Below, piece after piece: positions 5,649 through 13,252 of a stretch of 13,252 bases of DNA. The position numbers and the translations under genes were made by a program. Each line of letters starts with the position of its first letter. Position 1 is the stretch's first letter. Below the pieces are notes generated by a model, which was not told the origin of the DNA, ran no database searches, and saw only the letters and a program-made list of their open reading frames with translations. Source of the stretch: Syntrophaceae bacterium UBA4778 (GTDB lineage: Bacteria > Desulfobacterota > Syntrophia > Syntrophales > UBA4778); NCBI GenBank assembly GCA_002403175.1, contig DHHG01000324.1, positions 1 through 13,252 on the forward strand, in the 5' to 3' direction.

Positions 5649-6416
5649 ATGATTGATGTCCAAAGTTATAAAGACAAAAGAAAAATCAATATCAAAAAAG
5701 TCGGGGTGAAAGGAATTAAATATCCCGTAATCGTTCTTGATCGGGCAAACGGGATCCAGCACGTGAATGCAAATATAAACATGTACGTTAACCTTCCGCA
5801 TCATTTCAAAGGTACGCACATGAGTCGTTTCATCGAGATACTGAATACGTATCGGGGGCAAATCAATATCAAAACTTTTGAATTGATCCTGAAAAAAGTT
5901 AAAGAGAAGCTCAATGCGGAATCGGCGCATATGGAAATCGAGTTTCCATATTTTATCGAAAAAAAGGCTCCCGTGTCGCATTCCAAGAGCCTGATGGAAT
6001 ATAAGTGCTGGTTTTGCGGAGAAAACAACGGGAATAAAACCGACTTTCAGGTCGGAGTTCTCGTTCCGGTAACAACTGTCTGTCCCTGTTCGAAAGAGAT
6101 CAGTGATGAAGGCGCACATAATCAGCGAAGCATGGTGACAGTAAATGTCCGTTTCCAAAAATTTTTCTGGATAGAAGATCTGATCACACTGATAGAAGAA
6201 TCTGCAAGCGGAGAGGTATTTTCACTTCTCAAAAGATCGGATGAAAAATATGTGACGGAAAAAGCCTTTGAGAATCCGATGTTCGTAGAGGATGTCGTGA
6301 GGAATGTAGCTGTAAAGCTAAACAGTGACCCTAATTTCACTTGGTATAGTGTCGAAGCGGAAAATTTCGAAAGCATTCATTATCACAATGCTTATGCGTA
6401 TGTTGAGAAGGAATGA
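5649..6416 (+). CDS. folE2: GTP cyclohydrolase FolE2 (GTP cyclohydrolase IB)
   Basis: This 255-residue protein, full length for the family, begins at ATG 5649; the ribosome site is weak (GGTG), consistent with coupling to the gene 20 bases upstream. The FolE2 signature CPCSKEIS..GAHNQRS is at 145-161, with Cys147 and His157 as the conserved active-site residues. Further family landmarks are GIQHVNANINMYVNLPHHFKGTHMSRF near 35-61 and ENFESIHYHNAYA near 238-250. FolE2 converts GTP to 7,8-dihydroneopterin triphosphate and formate, the first step of both folate and queuosine synthesis, in the cytoplasm. It belongs to the tunnelling (T-fold) superfamily but is unrelated in detail to zinc-dependent FolE, and is known to accept other metals. 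It is cotranscribed with the PTPS-family gene, which uses its product. Its stop lies four bases from the stop of the convergent RND gene. Confidence 0.95.
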   Translation: MIDVQSYKDKRKINIKKVGVKGIKYPVIVLDRANGIQHVNANINMYVNLPHHFKGTHMSRFIEILNTYRGQINIKTFELILKKVKEKLNAESAHMEIEFPYFIEKKAPVSHSKSLMEYKCWFCGENNGNKTDFQVGVLVPVTTVCPCSKEISDEGAHNQRSMVTVNVRFQKFFWIEDLITLIEESASGEVFSLLKRSDEKYVTEKAFENPMFVEDVVRNVAVKLNSDPNFTWYSVEAENFESIHYHNAYAYVEKE

Positions 6417-6420
6417 AAAT

Positions 6421-9400
6421 CTAATTAGATCCATCAGACTTCCTCTCCAGTACAGCTGAGGCCGACTGATCATGATCTGCGCTATGGGATTCTTCGATTG
6501 CGCTTCTGCCCTTTTCATCTGTTTTTCCAAGCCCCCTCCTATTGCGCCGTACGATAAATGCCTGTACATCGTCAAATAAATCGTATGCTACGGGTACGAC
6601 AACGAGCGTCAGGAAAAGCGAGCTCAAAAGTCCACCGATAACTGCAATTCCCATCGGAGAGCGTGTCTCTGATCCTTCTCCCAATCCCATGGCCACCGGG
6701 AGCATACCAAAGACCATCGCAAAGGTAGTCATCAGGATTGGTCTCAACCGGACCGGCCCTGCTTGTAAAATAGCTTCCTGCCTGGAGAGCCCCCGCGTTC
6801 GAAGCGTGTTGGTGTAATCAATCAGCAGAATGGCATTTTTTTTGACAATGCCCATCAGGAGAATGAGCCCGATAAGGCTGAATATATTAATGGTCTTTCC
6901 GGTCAGAAAGAGAGCACCGAAAGCGCCGATAAAGGAAAGGGGCATAGACAACAGCACGGTAAAGGGATGGACAAAACTCTCGAATTGAGATGCCAGAACC
7001 ATGTACGCCATAATTATGCCGAAGACGAGAGCAAAAAGAAGATAGCGGAAGGACTCGCCCATCGTCTCAGCCATGCCTTTGTACTTCGGCACAAAATCGA
7101 CGGGGAGAATCCGGGCCGAAATAGCATCCAGTTCCTGTATAGCCTGCCCCAGTGGTTTGCCTTCAAGACTCGCAAATACCGTAACGGCGCGTTGACGATC
7201 CAGGCGGTTGATCACGCTCGGACCGCCCCCTTCCTTTATCCGGATCACATTTGAAACCTCAACCAGTCTTCCATCCTGAGCCCTTACATAAATTCTGCCG
7301 AGGTCGTCGGGATTCGAACGGTCCTGAGGATTGAGCCTGACTCTGAGATCGTAACGCCTTCCACGCTCCTCGTCTTTATATTTCGTGATATCCACTTCCC
7401 CTCCGATCAGAAGATTGACAGCTTCTGCTACGGATGCAACGCTCAATCCCAGATCGGCTGCCTTGTCCCGATCGATATAGATCTTAAGCTCAGGCTTGGT
7501 TGCCTCCTGAGATGTATCGACATCAACAATTCCGGGAAGCTTTGAGAATTCATTTACAACCTGCTTTGAATACGTCTGAAGCGCCGAAAAATCGGTTCCA
7601 CGAATGCTGTACTGAATCGGAACCATTCGCTGGCCGCCCCCGATCATGGAGACGTCTTCCGCGTAACCTTTAAGGCCGGGTATTTCCAGGAATCTAAGGC
7701 GGATTTCTTTCTTGATGGTTTCCTGGCTCTTCTGACGCTCCGATTTAGGTTTCAGCGTAACAAAAAGAACAGCTTTATTAACCTCGACCGTGCGGCCGTA
7801 TCCTTGGATGTAGAAGACTGTTTTAACTTCCGGAAGTCCCCTCATGATGGTTTCGGCCTTCTTGAACAATGCATCGGCCTGATCCACGGAATAATCAGCA
7901 GGGGCCTGCAGGCGGGCGAGAAAAACCCCCTGATCTTCGGGAGGCAAAAACTCCTTGCCGATGAATTTAGTTATAAATAGGCTGCAAACAAAGATGACGA
8001 AGGCAATCAGAAGAACAATCCCCCGATGTCGAAGCGATATTGCCAGCAACTTGCGATACCATGCAGCCGACCTATCATTGAAACCATCCCAGCCTTTCAT
8101 GATCCTTTGCCATGCGGATGGCTGAAGGACCGCAATATCTTTTCTTTTTTGGTGGGCTTTCATGAAAATTGAGGCTGCCATAGGTGTCAGCGTAAAAGAA
8201 ACAATCAAAGAGACAAAGACGGAAAAGACGACCGTAAGAGCAAACTGCAGAAAGAATCTGCCGATCAACCCTTTCATGAAGGCAACAGGAAGAAAAATTA
8301 CGATAATGGCCAGGGTCGTTGCCATAACGGCCAGACCGATCTCAGAAGTCGCATAAGAAGCAGCTTTTTTGGGATCCATCCCCTCCTCGATATGCCGATG
8401 GATGTTTTCAATGACGATAATGGCATCATCTATCAGAATACCAATAGAAAGCGACAGGGCCAGCATGGTCATATTGTTGAAAGTGAAATTAAATACCTTG
8501 ATCAGGGCAAAAGTGGCGATGACCGATACCGGAAGCGCCAGAGCGCTGATAATGGTCGTGCGCCAGTTTTTGAGGAATATCAAGACCGCCAGAACAGCCA
8601 GGAAACCTCCGATAATCAAATGATGCTGGACCTCGCTGATGGATCTTTGGATAAAGGTCGATTGATCGAATGCAATGATAATATCCATTCCCGGAGGAAG
8701 GTTTTTTTTGATAGTCACCAACTCGGCTTTTACACGATTGATCACCTCGACCGTATTGGTCCCTGATTGTTTCTGAATGCCCATTCCCACAGCAGGAAGA
8801 CCGTTCATTCGGCAGATGGTCCGCTTCTCTTCCATACCGTCTTCAACCCGGCCTATATCACGCAGCCGGACGGGAGCGCCTTTATAATAAGAAACAACCA
8901 GGTCGTTGAAATCGGCTACCTTGGAGAGCTCTCCCTTGATCTTGACTTCATATTCTTTGGAAGCGCTCTCTATCCGTCCTCCCGGAAGCTCAAGATTTTC
9001 CCGCTGGAGGACTTGTATTAAATCACTCGGCGCAATTTCGAATGCCCGCATCCGGTCCGCATCGATCCAGACCCTTGCCTGCCTGAGGCGCAGCCCGGAC
9101 ATCCGGATTGCGCCCACCTCGGGAATACGCTGGAATTTCTCTTTCAGAATTTCATCGGCATAGGTAGAGAGCTCCCGAACCGGCCTGTTGCCGGTCAGAT
9201 CAAGCCAGATGACAGGCGTCGTATCGGGATCAACCTTTTCAATAACGGGTTCGACTGCATCTGTCGGCAGCTTGGAACGGATAGCGGATACCTTTTCCCG
9301 CACATCCTGAACAGCCAGATCGATGTCCCGCTCAAGGACAAATTCAATTGTGACGACAGATGCTCCCTCCACGCTCATGGATTGGATCGATTTGACGCCG

Positions 9401-9624
9401 TTTATCGTGTTAACCGCCTCTTCGACCTTGTCGGTCACATCTACGTCCATGACCTCCGGGCTGGCACCTTTCAAGACGGTGGTAATATTCACAATGGGGA
9501 AGTCAACCTTGGGATAAAGGTCCACCCCGATTCCCGGATAGCTGATAATCCCGATCACGACGAGCGCCATGATGAACATCGTCGCAAATACAGGACGCTT
9601 GATAGACGTATCAGCGAGCCACAT
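6421..9624 (-). CDS. RND efflux permease (HAE-1 / AcrB-type)
   Basis: This 1067-residue protein fits the full-length HAE-1 inner-membrane pump of tripartite efflux systems. It starts MWLADTSIKRPVFATMFIMAL, the usual RND opening with the first membrane segment. A large periplasmic porter loop follows (about 31-335). Next comes the second segment and the proton-relay helix SLSIGILIDDAIIVIENI, with Asp399 and Asp400 as the expected proton carriers. The layout repeats in the C-terminal half (GIVKKNAILLID carries the conserved Lys). The C-terminal tail after the last segment is about 45 residues, polar and rather long. The start ATG 9624-9622 overlaps the membrane-fusion gene by 14 bases, with AAAGG upstream, so the two are translationally coupled. 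The pump exports lipophilic compounds by proton antiport; the substrates cannot be read from the sequence. Confidence 0.97.
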   Translation of the reverse strand: MWLADTSIKRPVFATMFIMALVVIGIISYPGIGVDLYPKVDFPIVNITTVLKGASPEVMDVDVTDKVEEAVNTINGVKSIQSMSVEGASVVTIEFVLERDIDLAVQDVREKVSAIRSKLPTDAVEPVIEKVDPDTTPVIWLDLTGNRPVRELSTYADEILKEKFQRIPEVGAIRMSGLRLRQARVWIDADRMRAFEIAPSDLIQVLQRENLELPGGRIESASKEYEVKIKGELSKVADFNDLVVSYYKGAPVRLRDIGRVEDGMEEKRTICRMNGLPAVGMGIQKQSGTNTVEVINRVKAELVTIKKNLPPGMDIIIAFDQSTFIQRSISEVQHHLIIGGFLAVLAVLIFLKNWRTTIISALALPVSVIATFALIKVFNFTFNNMTMLALSLSIGILIDDAIIVIENIHRHIEEGMDPKKAASYATSEIGLAVMATTLAIIVIFLPVAFMKGLIGRFFLQFALTVVFSVFVSLIVSFTLTPMAASIFMKAHQKRKDIAVLQPSAWQRIMKGWDGFNDRSAAWYRKLLAISLRHRGIVLLIAFVIFVCSLFITKFIGKEFLPPEDQGVFLARLQAPADYSVDQADALFKKAETIMRGLPEVKTVFYIQGYGRTVEVNKAVLFVTLKPKSERQKSQETIKKEIRLRFLEIPGLKGYAEDVSMIGGGQRMVPIQYSIRGTDFSALQTYSKQVVNEFSKLPGIVDVDTSQEATKPELKIYIDRDKAADLGLSVASVAEAVNLLIGGEVDITKYKDEERGRRYDLRVRLNPQDRSNPDDLGRIYVRAQDGRLVEVSNVIRIKEGGGPSVINRLDRQRAVTVFASLEGKPLGQAIQELDAISARILPVDFVPKYKGMAETMGESFRYLLFALVFGIIMAYMVLASQFESFVHPFTVLLSMPLSFIGAFGALFLTGKTINIFSLIGLILLMGIVKKNAILLIDYTNTLRTRGLSRQEAILQAGPVRLRPILMTTFAMVFGMLPVAMGLGEGSETRSPMGIAVIGGLLSSLFLTLVVVPVAYDLFDDVQAFIVRRNRRGLGKTDEKGRSAIEESHSADHDQSASAVLERKSDGSN

Positions 9625-10720
9625 TGACCTTTACCCCTTCTGACATATTGTTCTGTCCCACAACAACCACCTTTTCACCGGTACTCAGTCCCTCTGTGAT
9701 CTCTATGAGTTCCCCGTACTTACTTCCTGTTTTTATGAATTTCTCCTTGGCACGTCCACCCTCGACAACGAAGACCCTCATTCGATCCTCGTCATAGAGA
9801 ATAGAGGTGATCGGAACAACGATCATTTTCCTGGACTCTCCCGTGTAAAGAACCACTCTGGAAAAGAGACCCGGCTTCAATCGGCCTTCCCGATTGGATG
9901 CCACTGCTTCTACCTGCAATGTTCTTGTTTTCTCTTCCAGATTCGGATTAACAATGCTGACTTTCGCGGAAAATTCTTTATCGGGTATCGGATCAACCTT
10001 AAACTGAATCTGCTGGCCGACCTTGATTTTAGCAACATCCTTTTCAGCCACATTGAAATACAGTTTAAGCGGATCGATTTTTATGATCGTGAACAGGGGC
10101 GTTCCGTTACGGATATAATCACCCATGGTCACCTTTTTTTCTTTCACCACTCCATGCAGGGGGGAAGTTATTTTGGTTTTGGCAAGTTTTTCCCGTCCAA
10201 GAGAAAGCGCTGCTTTTGCCCGATCAAGATCTGCTTCGGCCAGAGCCATCCTGGTTGAAATATCGTCAAATTGTTGCTGAGTAACGAGTTGCTCTTTATA
10301 GAGAGCTTCTTTCCTTTTGTATTCAATTTTGGAATTGGCCAAAGTAGCTTGAGACTGTCTCAGAACCGCTTCATCTCTGGCGACTTCCAGGCGGATATCC
10401 GTTTCATCGATCACGGCCAATACAGATCCCAGGGAAAGAGGGGTACCCTCGTCTGCATAAGTCCTCTTCAGAATACCCTCTACCTGACTGCTTGCAATCA
10501 CCTCTTCATAGGGTTTCAGGGTGCCTATGGCCTGAATGAAAGGCCGGAACGCTTTTATTTCCGCTTCCTGAATCTTGACATTCACAATTCTTTCGGCTTT
10601 GACAGGCTCCTTCTTGGCACATCCGCTCATGCCCCAGGAGATCAACATAATACATAGAAAAAGAATCAGTCCGGGTTTGATCCTCTTCAAAATGAACCAT
10701 GCGTTACGCATAATTGTCAT
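9611..10720 (-). CDS. RND efflux membrane-fusion lipoprotein
   Basis: This 369-residue periplasmic adaptor has a hydrophobic leader (about 16-33) ending in a lipobox, MSGC, with Cys34 as the lipidated residue. The domains in order are: first lipoyl half-motif (about 66-106, TLKPYEEVIASSQVEGILKR); an alpha-helical hairpin rich in Gln, Ala and Lys (about 110-180); second lipoyl half (ITSPLHGVVKEKKVTMGDYI, 185-203); beta-barrel (about 217-295, RTLQVEAV); and a membrane-proximal domain. It links the inner-membrane RND pump to the outer-membrane channel. ATG 10720 is used (AAAGGAAG lies close ahead); an ATG nine bases further in is possible. It lies 29 bases after the TolC-family gene and overlaps the RND gene by 14 bases. 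Confidence 0.95.
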   Translation of the reverse strand: MTIMRNAWFILKRIKPGLILFLCIMLISWGMSGCAKKEPVKAERIVNVKIQEAEIKAFRPFIQAIGTLKPYEEVIASSQVEGILKRTYADEGTPLSLGSVLAVIDETDIRLEVARDEAVLRQSQATLANSKIEYKRKEALYKEQLVTQQQFDDISTRMALAEADLDRAKAALSLGREKLAKTKITSPLHGVVKEKKVTMGDYIRNGTPLFTIIKIDPLKLYFNVAEKDVAKIKVGQQIQFKVDPIPDKEFSAKVSIVNPNLEEKTRTLQVEAVASNREGRLKPGLFSRVVLYTGESRKMIVVPITSILYDEDRMRVFVVEGGRAKEKFIKTGSKYGELIEITEGLSTGEKVVVVGQNNMSEGVKVNVAR

Positions 10721-10749
10721 AACTTCCTTTCTTTTCCCTTTCCCAATTT

Positions 10750-12060
10750 CTATTCCCTATCTCCCAGTACCAGATTCTGTAATCCGCCTGTCGCCCGTTG
10801 CAGTCTCAGAATGGCCAACTGGTAATTATAACTGGCATCCGCAAGCTGACGCTCTGCCGATAAAAGGAGATTATTGGCATCGATCACGTCAAGACTGCTT
10901 GCAAGGCCAAATTCAAACTGCCTGGAAACGGCATTGTAGTTATCCCGGGCAAAGGTCAGTTGATCTCCAAGAAACTGCAGCATTCCTTTCTGAGTTTCCA
11001 GATCCAGGTAGACATTTTCCACCTCGACCCGAACAGTCTGAGCCATATCGTTTAAAGTGAGTTCCGATTGTCTGAGTCTTGATATGGATTGATTGACTTC
11101 AGCCTTCCTCAACCCGCCTTCAAAGAGCGGAAAATTCAGAGAGGCTATCGCATACCGGCTTTCTTTATTAAACGTGCTGCCCGAAGGATTCTGATCTGCG
11201 CCGCCGTAAACCGCTGCCAATCCCAATTGCGGCCAGTATGCTCCTTTCGCATACCTGACCTGATCTTCAGCAATCTTCTTCTGGACCTCCAGGCTCTTCA
11301 GTTCCGGACGCTGCTTTATCGCCTTATCCTGAACCTGGGCCAGCGGTGCAGTTGCCGGCATCTCAAATTTTTCCTCTTTCAGAGCAAAATTTGAGGGTAT
11401 ACCCGTGACCCGAACGAGAACCGCTTTTGCCAGTTCCAGCTGGTTTTGGGCTCTGATCTGATCGGAACGCGCCCCGGACAATTCCCCTTCAGCACGGAGC
11501 AGCACCGTTTTCGTGACCTCACCGACCTTGAGCCGAATATTTGCGGCATTGCGGTATGCAGTTAACCGTTCGAGATTGGCATTGGCGATATCAAGCCCCT
11601 TCCGGGATTTCAATACATCGTAGTAAGCAACAGCTATGCTGATCAGGTAATCTTCCCGTACCGCCTGATAATCAAACCGGTTTCTACTAATTCCTTCTTT
11701 GGCAATATTGTATGCGGTCAGTTCACGCCCGTTCACGGTAAATGCCTGGTCGAGGCGAACCCCCCAGGTTGCCTGATTATCGGGTTGAATGACGATCGAA
11801 TCGGACGAAGCGGATTTACTCCGATCAAATTGTGTATAGCTTCCAAATGCGGTCAGCCTCGGTACTAAGACAGACAATGCCCTGCTCTTGTCCAATTCTG
11901 CAATGGAGATATTTTCTGCCGAGATTTTTACCCTATTCGAATTCTCTACTCCGATGCGAAAGAGATCGCTCAGGGTGTACTCCTGTGCTCGGCCTCCACC
12001 CGGCTGAGCTACGGCAAGCATACATATTAAAACTGTAATCCAAAGATGGGTCCTCAACAT
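10750..12060 (-). CDS. TolC-family outer-membrane efflux channel
   Basis: The protein has 436 residues from ATG 12060-12058. This start places a clean signal peptide (MLRTHLWITVLICMLAVAQPGGGRAQ) right at the N-terminus; an in-frame ATG at 12093 would add 11 residues and has no ribosome site. The mature part carries two outer-membrane-efflux-protein repeats of long helices and strands (YTLSDLFRIGVENS; AVAYYDVLKSRKGLDIANANLERL; RPELKSLEVQKKIAEDQVRYAKGAYWPQLGL; FPLFEGGLRKAEVNQSISRLRQSELTL; FGLASSLDVIDANNLLLSAERQLADASYNYQLAILRLQRATG). These trimeric channels span the outer membrane and periplasm as the exit duct of the pump. It is the first gene of a channel-adaptor-pump operon on the minus strand. 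No regulator gene adjoins it in the window. Confidence 0.95.
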   Translation of the reverse strand: MLRTHLWITVLICMLAVAQPGGGRAQEYTLSDLFRIGVENSNRVKISAENISIAELDKSRALSVLVPRLTAFGSYTQFDRSKSASSDSIVIQPDNQATWGVRLDQAFTVNGRELTAYNIAKEGISRNRFDYQAVREDYLISIAVAYYDVLKSRKGLDIANANLERLTAYRNAANIRLKVGEVTKTVLLRAEGELSGARSDQIRAQNQLELAKAVLVRVTGIPSNFALKEEKFEMPATAPLAQVQDKAIKQRPELKSLEVQKKIAEDQVRYAKGAYWPQLGLAAVYGGADQNPSGSTFNKESRYAIASLNFPLFEGGLRKAEVNQSISRLRQSELTLNDMAQTVRVEVENVYLDLETQKGMLQFLGDQLTFARDNYNAVSRQFEFGLASSLDVIDANNLLLSAERQLADASYNYQLAILRLQRATGGLQNLVLGDRE

Positions 12061-12092
12061 GCTCCCCCCAAAACCAAATGGTCGACAGATCA

Positions 12093-12120
12093 TTCGATAT
12101 ATCTGCCCACTATATATGAA
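12093..12120. promoter_or_regulatory. AT-rich near-palindrome upstream of the efflux operon
   Basis: TTCGATATAT (12093-12102) and TATATATGAA (12111-12120) face each other across about eight bases. They match as an inverted repeat if one base of shift is allowed. It lies 33-60 bases upstream of the chosen TolC-family start, where a repressor operator or a -10 region could sit. No convincing -35/-10 pair was found nearby. Confidence 0.2.
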
Positions 12121-12291
12121 GGGAGACCTTACACCCGCATTTGTTTAAATTCAAGCTGCACAATGAAAGGAATGAAAATTTTTGGGCAAGTATTACGTTT
12201 AAGCGGAGGCGGAATCGGCAGAAATAAACGGTCCTGGTTCTCTGTTTGTGACAAGATAGGAAAAAGGAAGGGATATTTACGATTGACGGCT

Positions 12292-12433
12292 TCGTAAAAA
12301 GTAGTTTTTCTTGTCATTGCGAGGAGCGCAGTGACGAAGCAATCTTATGAATTCAATGACTTAGATTGCTTCGCTTCACTCCCCGACAAAGACTCGGGAC
12401 AAGCGTAATGACCCGTTTCAGGACTTTTTACGA
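12292..12433. repeat. Dispersed-type palindromic repeat (MITE-like, about 142 bases)
   Basis: The outer arms TCGTAAAAAGT (12292-12302) and ACTTTTTACGA (12423-12433) are exact inverted repeats. Inside are nested arms: GTCATTGCG (12313-12321) against CGTAATGAC (12404-12412), eight of nine; and CGAAGCAATCT (12335-12345) against AGATTGCTTCG (12363-12373), exact. The right arm carries about 20 extra bases near 12381-12402, and these themselves contain CCGA/CGGG-type matches. The core words resemble a repeat dispersed in many Desulfobacterota genomes (from memory). No coding capacity is credible in it. Confidence 0.75.
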
Positions 12434-12468
12434 GAGCATCATGATTAACTACTGAGAAATCGTCTCGT

Positions 12469-12505
12469 GAGCGCTAGCCAACTCCTCAAGTTTGGCAGTG
12501 CGCTT
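12469..12505. repeat. Imperfect hairpin in the spacer after the second TolC-type gene
   Basis: AGCGC (12470-12474) pairs with GCGCT (12500-12504). Inside it, GCCAACT (12477-12483) pairs with AGTTTGGC (12489-12496) with one unpaired base, around a short loop. The internal mismatch is TA against AGT. No T-run follows on either strand, so it looks like a structured or REP-like element, not an intrinsic terminator. Confidence 0.4.
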
Positions 12506-12619
12506 GAAACTGGAATTTCACGGACAGGCCTACTTCTCTTGCTAAATCTATTTCGGTAAGGACCGAATTAATCAACTCTGATTCCAGCGCCTCAGAATAG
12601 CAGTGGAGGCCCCCTGCCG

Positions 12620-13252
12620 CTACTCCTTCAAATAGGCCGATCCGATCACACCCATGGCACGCTCAAGTCTTGATAAAGCAATATTGTAATCACTCAGGGC
12701 ATTATAGTAATCCGATTTGCTCCTGGAGAGCAGGGTCTGGGCGTCTATAACATCGGTTGAGTTTGCAACCTGCTCCCTGTAGCGCTCTTCGTTGATTCTA
12801 AAATTCTCTTCAGCTTGTTCAATTGCCTTGCGGGTTACAAAAATTCTTTTTTCCGCTTCCTTCAATTGCAGATAAGCATTTTTTACATCAAGCGAAATGC
12901 CGTCCCGAACCATGGCAAGGGCATCCGATACTTGCTTTTTTCGGCTCAGACCTGCATCAACCCGGTATCTTGTCTTGCCCCATTCCCAAAAGGTCCAGTT
13001 CGCAACAGCCATAAAATACCAGTTTTCCTGATTCTGATAAATTGAACCTGTCAGATCAGGACGGTCGCCAAACCTGGAATAATTTCCGATCAGGGTAACG
13101 CTCGGATAGTATTCGCTACGCGCCAGATCGATCTGCTTTCCAACCTGTTCGACTTTCATTGCATAAGCCTTTGTCTCCGAACGATTGGAGTCGGCTGTTT
13201 TTTGGCAATCAATCAATTCCTGTCCGAACGGACGGTACGTGAGTATGTCCTC
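12620..13252 (-). CDS. TolC-family outer-membrane efflux protein, C-terminal part (runs off right edge)
   Basis: The frame is open from base 13252 down to the TAG at 12620-12622, so the visible 210 residues are the C-terminal half of a longer protein; the TTG at 13216 is not its start. The stretch KQIDLARSEYYPSVTLIGNYSRFGD, then NWTFWEWGKTRYRVDAG, DVKNAYLQLKEAEKRIFVTRKAIEQAEENFRINEERYREQVANSTDVIDAQTLL and YNIALSRLERAMG, is the second outer-membrane-efflux-protein repeat: a strand pair plus long helices of the periplasmic tunnel. It probably serves a separate transport system encoded further right. It ends 559 bases before the next TolC-family start, too far for simple coupling. Confidence 0.92.
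   Translation of the reverse strand, partial: EDILTYRPFGQELIDCQKTADSNRSETKAYAMKVEQVGKQIDLARSEYYPSVTLIGNYSRFGDRPDLTGSIYQNQENWYFMAVANWTFWEWGKTRYRVDAGLSRKKQVSDALAMVRDGISLDVKNAYLQLKEAEKRIFVTRKAIEQAEENFRINEERYREQVANSTDVIDAQTLLSRSKSDYYNALSDYNIALSRLERAMGVIGSAYLKE

Larger units (their letters stand above)
12061..12619. other. Gene-free spacer between two TolC-family genes
   Basis: No gene is supported in these 559 bases. The spacer holds the 142-base palindromic repeat, the hairpin at 12469-12505, and a small perfect hairpin TTCGGT-AAGG-ACCGAA at 12552-12567. It also holds the AT-rich near-palindrome upstream of the efflux operon. It must contain the efflux operon promoter on the minus strand; the best weak candidate is TTGAAT-N17-TAAGGT at about 12153-12125. 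Confidence 0.5.

Noticed and set aside
5439..6158. Long minus-strand open frame (239 codons) opposite the pterin genes
   Set aside because: It lies antisense to queD and folE2, whose motifs are unmistakable; its His/Phe-rich product resembles no family.
12129..12317. Minus-strand open frame of 62 codons in the spacer
   Set aside because: It overlaps the arm of the palindromic repeat, has no recognisable domain and no convincing ribosome site.
12552..12567. Small hairpin TTCGGT-AAGG-ACCGAA as terminator of the second TolC-type gene
   Set aside because: The stem is perfect, but no T-run follows on the minus strand; support is too weak to call a terminator.
13140..13216. TTG at 13216 as start of the right-edge TolC-type protein
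   Set aside because: The frame stays open to the window edge and the visible part is only the second TolC repeat, so the true start lies outside.

Overview
The window reads as a piece of a Desulfobacterota (deltaproteobacterial) chromosome, possibly of the Syntrophia type. This is an inference, not a search result. It rests on the ExeA-type ATPase, FolE2 and SlyD-like protein styles, and on a dispersed palindromic repeat (12292-12433) whose core resembles the 'GTCATTGCGAGGAGCG / AAGCAATCT' repeats common in such genomes. No CRISPR, insertion sequence, transposase, tRNA or rRNA is visible.

Region 1 (1-2104, minus strand) runs from a Crp/Fnr-family regulator at 1385-2104 into a closely spaced three-gene cluster. 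The cluster encodes a small membrane-anchored coiled-coil protein (943-1203), an excisionase-type helix-turn-helix protein with long low-complexity flanks (320-913), and the start of an ExeA-type AAA ATPase (1-295, running off the left edge). Between the regulator and the cluster lies a perfect GTGA-N6-TCAC palindrome (1287-1300). The regulator keeps the CRP-style R-E-x-x-x-R recognition helix expected to read such a half-site, so a local control circuit is the most interesting hypothesis in the window.

Region 2 (2105-6416) holds housekeeping and accessory genes. A NUDIX hydrolase of CoA-pyrophosphatase style with a split Nudix box is divergent from the regulator. A secreted LysM-LysM-NlpC/P60 cell-wall hydrolase (minus) follows. 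Next is a SlyD-like FKBP prolyl isomerase with a six-cysteine tail, preceded by a promoter and a terminator-like 5' hairpin. A pterin pair closes the region: a QueD/PTPS-family enzyme followed by GTP cyclohydrolase FolE2. FolE2 supplies dihydroneopterin triphosphate. The PTPS enzyme has a Cys-Glu pair in its active-site motif, which leaves open whether it works in queuosine synthesis, in folate synthesis in place of FolB, or in both.

Region 3 (6421-13252, minus strand) is drug/solvent efflux: a complete tripartite operon in the order outer-membrane channel (TolC family), lipoprotein membrane-fusion protein, RND permease. Upstream of it, after a 526-base spacer holding the palindromic repeat and other hairpins, lies the C-terminal 210 residues of a second TolC-family protein that continues beyond the right edge. 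FolE2 and the RND permease converge with only four bases between their stop codons.
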